Origin: Desulfuromonadaceae bacterium
GTDB lineage: Bacteria; Desulfobacterota; Desulfuromonadia; Geobacterales; Pseudopelobacteraceae
NCBI GenBank assembly: GCA_028688955.1
Contig: JAQTXD010000016.1
Location: 1-53,664, forward strand
Direction of reading: 5' to 3'
DNA: 53,664 nt
Shown: piece after piece, positions 35,830 through 44,596 of the stretch
How positions within the stretch are numbered: the first letter of the stretch is position 1
How the letters are laid out: every line of letters begins with the position of its first letter
Notes under the pieces: generated by a model
Told to the model about the DNA's origin: nothing
Seen by the model: only the letters and a program-made list of their open reading frames with translations
Database searches by the model: none
Program-made: the position numbers and the translations under genes

Positions 35830-36804
35830 ATGAACAAGGCAATACGGTTCCATGAATACGGAGGAAGTGACGTCCTCCGCTGGGAAGAATGTGTCGCTGC
35901 AGAGCCGGGGACAGGTGAAGTTCGGATTCGCCATGAAGCTATTGGCGTAAATTTTGTTGATATCTACCAGCGCAGCGGACTGTATACCGTTCCGTTGCCC
36001 GCAATTGCAGGTAATGAAGGAGCCGGAGTTGTTGAATCGGTCGGTGCAGGGGTCTCGCGGGTAAAAGCCGGTGACCGGGTAGTCTACGCAGGCGTAATGG
36101 GATCATACAGTGAAACCCGCACTATTGCGGCTGACCGGCTCTGTATCCTGCCGGACGGGCTGTCGTTTGAACAGGGAGCTGCAATAATGCTCAAAGGTTT
36201 GACGGTTCGCTACCTGATCCGCAGAACCTACCGGGTGCAGCAGGGGGACACGGTTGTTTTCCATGCCGCTGCCGGAGGAGTGGGCTTGATAGCCTGCCAA
36301 TGGCTGAAGTCACTGGGTGCGCGGGTCATAGGAACAGCAGGTTCTGCTCAAAAGTGTGCCGTTGCTCTCAAGAACGGTGCAGATTACTGTATCAACTACC
36401 GAACGGAAGATATCGTCGGTAGAGTCAGGGAAATCACCAATGGTAAGGGTGTGCCTGTCGTGTACGATTCAGTCGGCAAGGACACGTTTGATACCTCGCT
36501 ACAATGTTTGCAACCGCTTGGATTGCTGGTGAGTTTCGGTAATGCTTCCGGCCCGGTACCACCGGTCAATCTCGGCCTGTTGGCGCAACATGGCTCGCTC
36601 TATGTTACGCGCCCGACCCTGGCAACCTACATCGCTGATCGCTCTGATCTTGAGGCTGCTGCGCAGGAAGTGTTTGATGCCGTTCTTTCAGGCAGCGTCC
36701 GGACAGATATCAACCAACGCTATCAACTCAAAGATGCGGCTCTGGCCCATCACGATCTTGAAATGCGTAAAACGACAGGTTCCAGTATCCTGCTGCCCCG
36801 CTAG
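35830..36804 (+). CDS. qorA: Zinc-free NADPH:quinone oxidoreductase
   Basis: The ATG at 35830 is preferred to one at 35812 because GGAAGG precedes it and it gives MNKAIRFHEYGG. 324 residues of the medium-chain dehydrogenase type without zinc ligands: GVNFVDIYQRSGLY, PAIAGNEGAGVVESVGAG, and the NADPH fold AAAGGVGLIACQWLKSLGA. It reduces quinones by one electron, probably in redox stress. It follows the DsbA-like gene by 48 bases and may share its transcript. Confidence 0.9.
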   Translation: MNKAIRFHEYGGSDVLRWEECVAAEPGTGEVRIRHEAIGVNFVDIYQRSGLYTVPLPAIAGNEGAGVVESVGAGVSRVKAGDRVVYAGVMGSYSETRTIAADRLCILPDGLSFEQGAAIMLKGLTVRYLIRRTYRVQQGDTVVFHAAAGGVGLIACQWLKSLGARVIGTAGSAQKCAVALKNGADYCINYRTEDIVGRVREITNGKGVPVVYDSVGKDTFDTSLQCLQPLGLLVSFGNASGPVPPVNLGLLAQHGSLYVTRPTLATYIADRSDLEAAAQEVFDAVLSGSVRTDINQRYQLKDAALAHHDLEMRKTTGSSILLPR

Positions 36805-36851
36805 GAAGGTACCGGGGCGCCGGACAACATCAGACGACGAAGAGGTGCTCA

Positions 36852-37523
36852 ATGAAAATACTCGCAATTAATGGTAGTCCCAAAGGCATGCACGGCAATA
36901 CCGGTCGTCTGCTTGAAGAGGTGCTGAGCGGAGTTGAGGAATTCGGGGCTGAAACAGAGATAGTAAATCTTAAAACAGTGCACGTTCAGCCCTGCATAGG
37001 GTGTGACGGCTGCCATAAAACAGGCATCTGTACTATCAAGGATGACTACGAAACCATCAAGGAAAGGCTGCTCGTCTGCGACGGTTTTATTCTGGCCAGT
37101 CCGAACTATATTTTCAGTGTCTCTGCCCAGATGAAAGCACTCTTTGATCGCTGCAATGGATTGATCCACTGTATGGCACTTGAGGACAAGTATGCCGCCA
37201 TGGTCGAAACATCGGGAGGTGGTGGAGATGAGGAGGTGTTGACGTACATGAGTCGCTTTGCCGGTACGCTCGGGGCAGTTACTGTCGGTGGAGTCGGGTC
37301 GGCCGTCGCCGGTATCAGGACGTTTCCCGATGAGGAGGATCTCTATAACAGAGCTCATGACCTTGGTCTGGGACTCTGCCAGAGCATCTCGGACAGACGG
37401 GTCTATCCTGAACAGGAAGGATTTCGAGAGGAATTCAGGTTACGGATGTCCGGTCTGGTGGATATAATGAAGGACTACTGGCCCTTTGAGCGGGAATACT
37501 GGGCGAATAAACGTGCCAGCTAG
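36852..37523 (+). CDS. Flavodoxin-fold NAD(P)H reductase with compact Cys motif (iron-sulfur flavoprotein type)
   Basis: 223 residues. The flavodoxin-like FMN site is INGSPKGMHGNTGRL at the N-terminus and SPNYIFSVSAQMKALFDRC in the middle. Four cysteines, 48, 51, 54 and 60, form the compact CX2CX2CX5C motif typical of iron-sulfur flavoproteins (Isf), which take electrons from ferredoxin and reduce oxygen or quinones. Its neighbours (quinone reductase, DsbA-like selenoprotein) suggest a redox-stress function. AGAGGTG precedes the ATG. Confidence 0.85.
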   Translation: MKILAINGSPKGMHGNTGRLLEEVLSGVEEFGAETEIVNLKTVHVQPCIGCDGCHKTGICTIKDDYETIKERLLVCDGFILASPNYIFSVSAQMKALFDRCNGLIHCMALEDKYAAMVETSGGGGDEEVLTYMSRFAGTLGAVTVGGVGSAVAGIRTFPDEEDLYNRAHDLGLGLCQSISDRRVYPEQEGFREEFRLRMSGLVDIMKDYWPFEREYWANKRAS

Positions 37524-37525
37524 AA

Positions 37526-37735
37526 GTGCTTGAATCACGATACCCTGACCGGCGGGGTCTGCCTGTGTTCAACTGTCTGGTCAAGGCGATCAGGGAGGAT
37601 TACGGAGCCGGCAGCTTTGGGAATGCTGGGGAGAAAAAATCCGGGATAGTGGCGGCGGTAGCTGCTGCTTATGATACTAATTTATGGAGTATGGAAGAAG
37701 TCACAAAATCCAGTGAGGAGAAACGCAATGAGTGA
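37526..37735 (+). CDS. Small conserved-looking protein of unknown function
   Basis: 69 residues beginning with GTG three bases after the preceding stop. It is soluble, with helix-forming segments (FNCLVKAIREDYGAGSFGN, GIVAAVAAAYDTNLWSMEE) and protein-like composition. Its end overlaps the start of the DUF1326 gene by eight bases, so translational coupling is likely. No cysteine cluster or enzyme motif is present apart from one Cys. I do not recognise the family. Its position inside a tight gene run is the main argument that it is real. Confidence 0.5.
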   Translation: MLESRYPDRRGLPVFNCLVKAIREDYGAGSFGNAGEKKSGIVAAVAAAYDTNLWSMEEVTKSSEEKRNE

Positions 37736-38351
37736 TAATGAAAAATCGCCCACATGGTGGGCGAAAGGCCTTTTGTTTGAGAATTGCAATTGTCAGCTGG
37801 TCTGCCCCGCCCATCTGTCCTTCAAGCAGAGTTGCACTCATGAGCGCTGTGTCGGCTATTGGGCGGTCCGCTTCGAGGAAGGGGTCTTTGGTGATGTCTC
37901 GTTGAACGGTCGCATGGCCCTTATTCTCTACGACTCTCCACAGCGGATGTACGATGGCGGCTGGACCGAGCGGATCTATCTGGATGAACACGCCGATGCA
38001 GCACAGAGGGAGGCTATCGAGACAATTTTCAAGGGGATATCTGGCGGACCATGGGCTATCCTGGCGAAATTCGTGACTACGTGGCTGGATTCCGGGACAG
38101 CAGCGTTCACGTTCGAGGATGAAGGTCGCAAGAAAAGTCTCTCGGTTGACGGATTAATTGAAACGCGGATCGAGACGCTGCGGGGACCCGATCCTGGAAG
38201 TGACCCTGTCTTGCATAATCTCTACAACACGATCCATGGCCCCACCCATGTACTCGCACGTGGTTCCTCCCGCTGCACCGACCGCGGTGTACCATTTGAC
38301 ACAAGCGGCACACATGCCCTGTATTCCAATTTTTCATGGGAAGGCCCATGA
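37728..38351 (+). CDS. DUF1326 domain protein
   Basis: The ATG at 37728 follows GAGGAGA. 207 residues with the DUF1326 start (WWAKGLLFENCNCQLVCPA), a Cys-rich region that looks metal-binding (CNCQLVC, CTHERC), then FKGISGGPWAILA and a C-terminal part containing HGPTHVLARGSS. No signal peptide. DUF1326 genes commonly accompany DUF2182 membrane proteins, as here with a four-base overlap, so a shared role in metal (perhaps copper) handling is probable but not established. Confidence 0.85.
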   Translation: MSDNEKSPTWWAKGLLFENCNCQLVCPAHLSFKQSCTHERCVGYWAVRFEEGVFGDVSLNGRMALILYDSPQRMYDGGWTERIYLDEHADAAQREAIETIFKGISGGPWAILAKFVTTWLDSGTAAFTFEDEGRKKSLSVDGLIETRIETLRGPDPGSDPVLHNLYNTIHGPTHVLARGSSRCTDRGVPFDTSGTHALYSNFSWEGP

Positions 38352-39181
38352 ACCGTAACGGAGACAAATCCGACGTACTATCGCTGGGTGAACGGCTGTC
38401 GGTCGTTGGCGGGCTGGTGATTGTTTCCACAATCTCCTGGGTTTACACCGTTCAGATGGCCCGGAGTATGGCGGGGGCACCGCACGCCACAGGAGCGGTT
38501 ATGGGGCATGGTTCCCACCAGATGGTCGGACATGAGGCGCTGCATTCTGCCGCCATGCCGCATCTGGTAAACTGGAGCATGGCAGAGGCCTGGATGACCT
38601 TTGTCATGTGGGCGGTCATGATGGCGGCGATGATGCTGCCAACCGTTATCCCCATGGTGTTGGCGTTTGCCAATGTGAACCGTCAGAGCGGAAGCAACGG
38701 AGTTCTCGTGCCGGTCGGTGCCTTTACCACGGGTTATCTCGGTGCCTGGGCCCTCTACTGCACAGGAGCCACGGCCGTTCAGTGGGGATTACTTCGAGCG
38801 GCGTTGATGTCGCCGGTAACTCTTGCCTCCGGACCGGTCCTTGGCGGTCTCCTGTTGATTGTTGCCGGAGTTTTTCAATGGACACCCTGGAAGGATGCCT
38901 GTCTGGAGAAATGCCGCAACCCCCTCGGGTTTATTCTTACTCACTGGAAACCGGGGCACCTGGGAGCGTTCAAACTCGGCAGCCGCTATGGACTGTATTG
39001 TGTGGGGTGCTGCTGGCTGCTGATGTTGATATGCTTTTCGCTGGGTGTTATGAACCTGGTATGGATGGCAGTTTTGACGATCTTTATGCTGATAGAAAAA
39101 ATCTCGTTCGCTGGGCACCTGTTCAGCCGCGTTGCGGGATTACTGCTGACGGTTTGGGGTGGTTGCATGCTTTTTCTGTGA
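38348..39181 (+). CDS. DUF2182 predicted metal-binding membrane protein
   Basis: The ATG at 38348 overlaps the upstream stop (ATGA) with GGAAGG before it; an ATG at 38336 is also possible. 277 residues with about six membrane helices. The first loop is His/Met-rich (MGHGSHQMVGHEALHSAAMPH), then WAVMMAAMMLPTVIPM, a KDACLEKCRNP cysteine pair, and GLYCVGCCWLLM. This is the classical DUF2182 pattern, predicted to bind metals at the periplasmic face. The pair with DUF1326 supports a joint function. Confidence 0.9.
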   Translation: MNRNGDKSDVLSLGERLSVVGGLVIVSTISWVYTVQMARSMAGAPHATGAVMGHGSHQMVGHEALHSAAMPHLVNWSMAEAWMTFVMWAVMMAAMMLPTVIPMVLAFANVNRQSGSNGVLVPVGAFTTGYLGAWALYCTGATAVQWGLLRAALMSPVTLASGPVLGGLLLIVAGVFQWTPWKDACLEKCRNPLGFILTHWKPGHLGAFKLGSRYGLYCVGCCWLLMLICFSLGVMNLVWMAVLTIFMLIEKISFAGHLFSRVAGLLLTVWGGCMLFL

Positions 39182-39233
39182 GAGGTCAGGTACGTTAAAG
39201 GAAGAGTTGTGTCGCCGGTAATATGGGGTCCTG

Positions 39234-39731
39234 ATGGAAGTTATCCTGCTGCTTGCCCGTCGTAACAGATTATTTATCGTCTGTCTTATTCTGATCACCT
39301 GGTGGTGTAGCCAGCGAAACCAGGGCTGGATGTTCGTCGTGCTGGCACCGGCAGCAGCTATCTATCAGATCGGTAAGCTTGGCCTCTTCTGGAAGGACGG
39401 CTTGCAACGAAAAGATCGCTTCGCAGCGTTTACCGTTATTGCTGTTTCCATTCTGTCGGTCGCCGCTTTTCATACGTATCATCATAAGACCGCGCGAAGT
39501 GCTGCAAACAGGATTGTTACAGACATATTGACCTTCAGGAAAAATTACGGCCGTTATCCGGCAGATGAAACGGAACTGGCGGTACAAAACTCCCCACGAA
39601 AGCGGCCCTACCGATTGATATACAAAAACTTTGTCGGTGAGCCGAAGCTGTCCTATTCAGGTACTTTTGGCCTGTTTCGCAAATGGGAATACGATTTTTC
39701 GACAGGTGCCTGGAATTATGAATCGGAATGA
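39234..39731 (+). CDS. Membrane-anchored protein of unknown function
   Basis: 165 residues. Hydrophobic helices lie near 10-50 and 65-80, then a soluble C-terminal part (TDILTFRKNYGRYPADETEL, SGTFGLFRKWEYDFSTGAW). The FRKNYGRYP segment resembles the start of pilin-like or type II secretion-like C-terminal domains, but this is weak. It follows the DUF2182 gene by 52 bases and may belong to the same transcript. No ribosome-binding site is obvious and no family is recognised. Confidence 0.6.
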   Translation: MEVILLLARRNRLFIVCLILITWWCSQRNQGWMFVVLAPAAAIYQIGKLGLFWKDGLQRKDRFAAFTVIAVSILSVAAFHTYHHKTARSAANRIVTDILTFRKNYGRYPADETELAVQNSPRKRPYRLIYKNFVGEPKLSYSGTFGLFRKWEYDFSTGAWNYESE

Positions 39732-39887
39732 GGCCTGCAATAGTGGGAGCAAACAGGCGGAAAGTGGCGTTACGATCAGGACGCCAAGCAAAAGTATCGT
39801 CAAGTCAACTTCCAGGTCGTTACCAATACGTTCGCACTCTAATTTGAACTATAGCCGGCACCCGCACTCTGTCCAAGGATATTCCCC

Positions 39888-40622
39888 ATGAAACCAATAC
39901 TCTTTCTCGTTGTAATTTGTTTTCTGTTAATGCAATTACCTTGTCATGCAGGATTTTTTGACGAGATTTCAAGGATACTCCAGCCTCAAACCGAGCAGAA
40001 GATTTCTCTCGATGACAGTACCATTGTCAAAGGCCTCAAGGAGGTACTGGCCACCGGTACCGAGCGGGCTGTTGCTGCAGTTGCCAGGACGGATGGTTAT
40101 TTCGGTAATCAAATGATCAAGATACTTCTCCCCGATAAAGTCCGGCGGGCGGCTGATGTCATCGGAGCATTGGGATACCGGCAGCAGGTTGATGAAGCTG
40201 TGCTGACCATGAACCGGGCCGCAGAGAAGGCGGCTCCAAAAGCAGCCGTATTTTTTGGTGATGCCATTCGTCAGATGACCGTTGAAGATGCCAAGGGAAT
40301 TCTCAGCGGGGGGGAGACGGCGGCAACCGATTTTTTCGACAGAAAGACCCGTTCGCAGCTCTTTGCGGCGTTCAAGCCGACGGTGGCCACAAACATGGAT
40401 AAGGCAGGGGCAACCCGCGCTTACAAGGAGATGATCGGCAAGTACGATATCTCACCCTTGGCAGCTCTGGCAGGAGTCCCTTCCGTTGACCTTGACACGT
40501 ATGTGACCAACAAGGCGCTTGACGGTCTATTCAAAATGGTTGCGGAAGAAGAAAAGAAAATCAGAACCAACCCTGCAGCCCGTACCACTGACGTCCTACG
40601 GAAGGTTTTCGGCAGCACGTGA
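39888..40622 (+). CDS. Exported DUF4197 protein
   Basis: 244 residues with a signal peptide (MKPILFLVVICFLLMQLPCHA). The mature part follows the DUF4197 pattern: GLKEVLATGTERAVAAVAR, VRRAADVIGALGYRQQVDE and VFFGDAIRQMTVEDAKGIL, with a helical C-terminus. The function of this family is unknown; it is periplasmic or lipid-associated by export signal. It is convergent with the metalloprotease gene on the minus strand. Confidence 0.88.
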   Translation: MKPILFLVVICFLLMQLPCHAGFFDEISRILQPQTEQKISLDDSTIVKGLKEVLATGTERAVAAVARTDGYFGNQMIKILLPDKVRRAADVIGALGYRQQVDEAVLTMNRAAEKAAPKAAVFFGDAIRQMTVEDAKGILSGGETAATDFFDRKTRSQLFAAFKPTVATNMDKAGATRAYKEMIGKYDISPLAALAGVPSVDLDTYVTNKALDGLFKMVAEEEKKIRTNPAARTTDVLRKVFGST

Positions 40623-40720
40623 CGCGGATGCCGGGCGGCGAGAAAATCCATGAAACAGGCACAAAGAATCGGTGTCTTTCAGGCCGCAACGTCAGTCCTC
40701 TCGCCGGAAGTCTGCTTCGT

Positions 40721-42628
40721 TCAGATCCCGTTCAGCTTGGCAGCCGCATCAAGGTCCTTCTTGACATTGTCAGGCTGTACGCTCTTGGCTTCGCTTATCC
40801 AGTCCGCAATACCGGTGTGCTTCTTCTGGTAACTCTGCCAGACCACATAACGGTCGTCGATGTAGTACCTGGAATCATAGGCAGTGTCGTTTTTCCAATC
40901 TCCCTGAGAATCGTAAAAGTCCCAAAGCAGAGCGGCAACTGAGCTCTCGTTTGTGGCCCCGGTGCATGTGGGGGAGAACTTCTCGATGTTACCGTTCAGG
41001 TCAGGGATGTTCGGGGTGGCCTGGCCGATGTCGAAACGGGACCAGAAGGCAAAGAAAGTGGCGAATCCTTCGGTGAACGCCAGGCCTTTATTGTAGCAGC
41101 TGTTGGAATTGTGTGCCCCGCCAGCCCCTGCCGGGCGCCACCCGCCCCAGTTGGCGGTGATCTGGAAGGAGTGTCCCAATTCATGCGCGATGACATCCTG
41201 GTTGGCGTGCTGGGGTACGATCCAGATTTCGCCCGAACCCGACCAGGAACAGGACCATACACCGGATCCGCCGCCACAGTCATGAGTAGTGTTGGGATAG
41301 AGCACCTTGAAAGGTTCTGCAAGGCCTGGTGCCATCTCGGCTGCTGCCAGGCGGTTCCAGATGCGTGCTCCACCTTCATATATTTCAGCTACACCCGGCA
41401 GATCGCCATTGGTGGTCAGGTCTGCATAGCGGCTTCCAACGTCAATGGAACTGGCAGAGGCATCCCAGTCGTCGGCCCAGGTATAAACGTTGCCATTATC
41501 ATCTTCGATACGCATGAAGGGGTTGTAAGAGCGATATGCAACTGTCACCGGCACCCCAGCTGTAACAGCGCTCTTCTCCAGCGGAATCACCCAGCGCCCA
41601 TCCTTGTCGGCATATGTCTCTCCCAGCAGTACCCCGTTCTGGATGGCCCGTACATTCCACCCCCATCCGGCCTTATAGGTCGTGGCATCAGTCTTGAAAG
41701 AAATGTATCCTTGGAAATATTTGAAGTTAGTAAGCCGTACGATGATTTGTGATATATCGAACGGAAGCGGCTTGATCTCATAAGCCTGAAAGAGCTTGTT
41801 GTAATCAAGGCGGCGCAACTTGAGACCCGCGGAGTTGTCGAACACGGCGACATTTTTCTTAATGCTGAAATCCCGCTTGAGCATGCGCGGATCAATTGAC
41901 GGGTTCGGTTTGATCTCCTTAAGCTTCTGCACGGTTGGATAGGGAATCGCTTTCAGTACGGCATTTTGCGGCGTTACACCTGTTGCCCAGCCGCCCCCAG
42001 GTTTTCGTGCAAATGCCTCTTTAAAGCTGCGCAGGTTAAGCACACCATTGTCAGCCTCCACCACCTGGCGCAAGCCTGGGCCGATGTCAGCTTTATCAAC
42101 ACGGCTCGTGCGAAGATGTAGCACATGCCTCCCCCGGCTGTACTCACGTGACCCGACCGGCACGAGACGCTCTTCACCCGGGGCCAGTTTGATATCTTCC
42201 CTGTTAAAGCGGACAGTAGTCCCGCTACCGGGTTCCAATCGCATGGTCACTGTTTCCTGGGTTCGGTTGGTAAGTTTTGCGTAGACCTGGGTTCCTTTGA
42301 CAATTGTTTCCAGGGTGACGTTGACCGGGATCGGCATGCCGAGCGGTGCCTGTTCTTTACGCAGTGCCGGATTGAGTGAAATCATGGGGTGGGGCAGTTC
42401 GATCTGGTATTTTTCAAGAGAGCGCCTCTCCAGGTGCCCTCCCAGGATTTTTACGTTACCGGGTGCCGCGATCACCGGCAGGGACGGCTCCGCCTGTACG
42501 AATGCCGGATAAAAGCAGAGAATCGATGCAAACAGGGTAAATTGGAGGATCTCTGTCAATGAACGGGACTGAGTTCTGGCGGGCACAGTGCCCTCCCGTT
42601 TCTGATGGTATGGTCGCTGGCGTTTCAT
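40721..42628 (-). CDS. Secreted zinc metalloprotease-like protein (HELGH)
   Basis: The ATG at 42628 follows GAGAGGAGA; an upstream in-frame start at 42676 has no such site. 635 residues. A basic N-terminus and a hydrophobic stretch (LQFTLFASILCFYPAFVQA) form an unusually long signal peptide. Residues ~60-180 look like an all-beta binding domain. The zinc motif HELGH lies at 482-486, and a third ligand candidate is Glu520 in FTEGFATFF. Cys-rich segments (DCGGGSGVWSCSW) may form disulfides. The peptidase family is not identified; both gluzincin and other HExxH types fit. It is presumably active outside the cell or in the periplasm. Confidence 0.75.
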   Translation of the reverse strand: MKRQRPYHQKREGTVPARTQSRSLTEILQFTLFASILCFYPAFVQAEPSLPVIAAPGNVKILGGHLERRSLEKYQIELPHPMISLNPALRKEQAPLGMPIPVNVTLETIVKGTQVYAKLTNRTQETVTMRLEPGSGTTVRFNREDIKLAPGEERLVPVGSREYSRGRHVLHLRTSRVDKADIGPGLRQVVEADNGVLNLRSFKEAFARKPGGGWATGVTPQNAVLKAIPYPTVQKLKEIKPNPSIDPRMLKRDFSIKKNVAVFDNSAGLKLRRLDYNKLFQAYEIKPLPFDISQIIVRLTNFKYFQGYISFKTDATTYKAGWGWNVRAIQNGVLLGETYADKDGRWVIPLEKSAVTAGVPVTVAYRSYNPFMRIEDDNGNVYTWADDWDASASSIDVGSRYADLTTNGDLPGVAEIYEGGARIWNRLAAAEMAPGLAEPFKVLYPNTTHDCGGGSGVWSCSWSGSGEIWIVPQHANQDVIAHELGHSFQITANWGGWRPAGAGGAHNSNSCYNKGLAFTEGFATFFAFWSRFDIGQATPNIPDLNGNIEKFSPTCTGATNESSVAALLWDFYDSQGDWKNDTAYDSRYYIDDRYVVWQSYQKKHTGIADWISEAKSVQPDNVKKDLDAAAKLNGI

Positions 42629-43101
42629 GGTCAGTCTCCTCTCGTAATGACGTTGTTGATTGGCTGTTAATATCAACGCAACTGCGGTAACCCGCTTATT
42701 CTGTGCCCATCTCTGCTTTCGAAGACCGGCACCGTGTGTAACACCATAAGATAGTGTTCTATATAATTTAGTTTAACAAAGACAGGCCGATGAGATAGTA
42801 ATACAACCTATAAACAAATAGAATAAAAAATTTACATAATATTATTTTATAATACTGATGCGTGGAGAGAATGACCGAAAGTCGGTCTTGGTGGAACATT
42901 ACAACTGATCTCATCGGTGTACTACCCAGTGACACGTCTGTCCTTGCGGGGTTTACAGGAGCGACTGGTCGGATGCTGCGATAATGTTCTCAAAGCGATG
43001 TTTTCCAGTGTCATTTCACCCAATTATCTGCTATGAAGGCACATTGCTCCCGGACAGAAAAACATTAAAATCAGTATATATTACGATTGGAAGTAAAAGA
43101 C
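42629..43101. other. Intergenic region upstream of the metalloprotease gene
   Basis: I see no gene in these 473 bases. The middle is very AT-rich. It contains a small perfect hairpin GACCGA/TCGGTC at 42873-42887 and an AACAC/GTGTT inverted repeat near 42740. Neither has a T-run. Promoters for the two divergent genes should lie here. Confidence 0.4.
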
Positions 43102-43452
43102 ATGAAAGACACCCTCAAGCTTCTCGATTTTATCAGGTCAGCATGCAATGAAATCCGCCAGACCCTCGCAGAACAACTTGGGCACACCACCAATGATCAA
43201 TACATAGAAGATATTGACAAGGATATGGTAACTCTTGAGAATCTAAAACATATAGCTTCTGCGGTTAAAAAGGATATTGAATCAGCAAAAGTTGGAGCAA
43301 GTACCGAGCTGCTTCTGCGAATTGCCGCCAATGACTTCAAAAAGAAATTAGCCCTTATCCCCGAGAAAAAAGTTCTGCGTAAAGAAATCATGAAATCTCT
43401 CAAGGAAGTACACAACACCATATTGCATATGACGGTCAAAGCGCGTCCGTGA
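43102..43452 (+). CDS. Small helical protein of unknown function
   Basis: 116 residues from the ATG at 43102; a TTG at 43087 would add five residues. It is highly charged and helical throughout (IEDIDKDMVTLENLKHI, KEIMKSLKEVHNTILHM), without a signal peptide or membrane helix. This suggests a cytoplasmic coiled-coil-type protein. No family is recognised. Confidence 0.55.
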   Translation: MKDTLKLLDFIRSACNEIRQTLAEQLGHTTNDQYIEDIDKDMVTLENLKHIASAVKKDIESAKVGASTELLLRIAANDFKKKLALIPEKKVLRKEIMKSLKEVHNTILHMTVKARP

Positions 43453-43575
43453 TGGGAATTTGTGTTGCACCTGTCATCTTTCAGTTTTCCTTATTTCACG
43501 AATATTCGCGTGCAGGGCACGGCAGTACAAAGCGCATCCACATTGAACTGCCAAGCGGATGTTTCAGGAGTTGAT

Positions 43576-44013
43576 ATGAGCGATACTATTCTGGTGCTGT
43601 TGATGGCGAGTGGAGGATTGGCGATAGCCGTGCAGCCGTCAATCAATGCCAGACTTGCAGAAAAGGTTGGCAGCTACGAGAGTTCACTGATTTCCTTTGC
43701 CGTCGGTGCCGTGGCACTGCTTGTTATGGTAATGATAGCCGGACGCGGTAGCCTGCGTAATGTGGTGGACGCTTCGTGGTGGGAACTGACGGGCGGATTG
43801 CTGGGGGCATATTTCGTGACCATGACGATCATTGCAGTGCCGAGACTGGGAACATTAGCCGTCATGGCAATTATTATCGCCGGACAATTAACAACCGCTG
43901 CGATGCTTGATCAGTATGGGGCGTTTGGTTTGCGCCAGATACCGTTAACTCCCGTGCGTGGTATCGGCATTCTGCTTCTCTGCATCGGGGCTGGTCTGGT
44001 TATTCGGAAATAA
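43576..44013 (+). CDS. DMT-family small membrane transporter (DUF606/YdcZ type)
   Basis: The ATG at 43576 follows CAGGAG; the longer frame from 43462 has no support. 145 residues with about five membrane helices, matching the DUF606 half of the drug/metabolite transporter superfamily: GGLAIAVQPSINARLAEKVG, GGLLGAYFVTMTIIAVPRLG and IAGQLTTAAMLDQYGAFG. The substrate is unknown. Such proteins act as dimers in the inner membrane. Confidence 0.85.
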   Translation: MSDTILVLLMASGGLAIAVQPSINARLAEKVGSYESSLISFAVGAVALLVMVMIAGRGSLRNVVDASWWELTGGLLGAYFVTMTIIAVPRLGTLAVMAIIIAGQLTTAAMLDQYGAFGLRQIPLTPVRGIGILLLCIGAGLVIRK

Positions 44014-44031
44014 CGCCGGGAGTAAAGGAAT

Positions 44032-44418
44032 ATGTACATGCTAAAATCGCCGATTTATGCTTGGTTGTCCGGGGTATGGTGCGTCGCTGTTCTCCTGCCG
44101 CTCGTGCTGCCGTCTACTGCCATGGCGGATTTTTTTAAATATAAGGATAATGGCGGAAACCTGATTATCACTAACCGCTGGGAAGACGTCCCTGAAAAAT
44201 ACCGTAAAAGGGTTACGGTCGTGTGGGATAAGGACCTTGCTGCCAAAGACCCTGTTGCCAGACGAAGTGCAGCTGCTTTGGAGCAGTATGAGCGTGAGGA
44301 AGCGGCGAGAAGGGCCCGGCAGGAAGCGGAAGAGAAGAAGAATCAGTCAAAGAAAGGTAAGACGCTGGTATACGAACTGGATGAAAACACCGGCCAGTTG
44401 ATCCGCCGCTTCGAATAA
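44032..44418 (+). CDS. Exported DUF4124-like protein
   Basis: 128 residues: a signal peptide ending around TAMA, then the short FFKYKDNGGNLIITN motif of DUF4124 and a long charged helix (EQYEREEAARRARQEAEEKK). It is probably periplasmic. It follows the transporter gene by 18 bases and may share its mRNA. The role of the family is unknown. Confidence 0.8.
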   Translation: MYMLKSPIYAWLSGVWCVAVLLPLVLPSTAMADFFKYKDNGGNLIITNRWEDVPEKYRKRVTVVWDKDLAAKDPVARRSAAALEQYEREEAARRARQEAEEKKNQSKKGKTLVYELDENTGQLIRRFE

Positions 44419-44596
44419 CAACAGTGGCATTCATCGCCGGATACAATAGCTGTATTGCACCGTTACTCTCTCCAACATGTGTCATTCCCCGAAACTGAAG
44501 CCAATAAAGAAAAAATAGGGTACACTGCCTGAAATGGCACTGGTGTGATTTAAAGTGCGTTGCTCACACAACAGGAGTAGGACAGAGAAGGGTCGA

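Noticed and set aside
42873-42887. Small GACCGA/TCGGTC hairpin as a terminator or riboswitch element
   Set aside because: Only six base pairs, no T-run, and no surrounding conserved riboswitch sequence that I can recognise.
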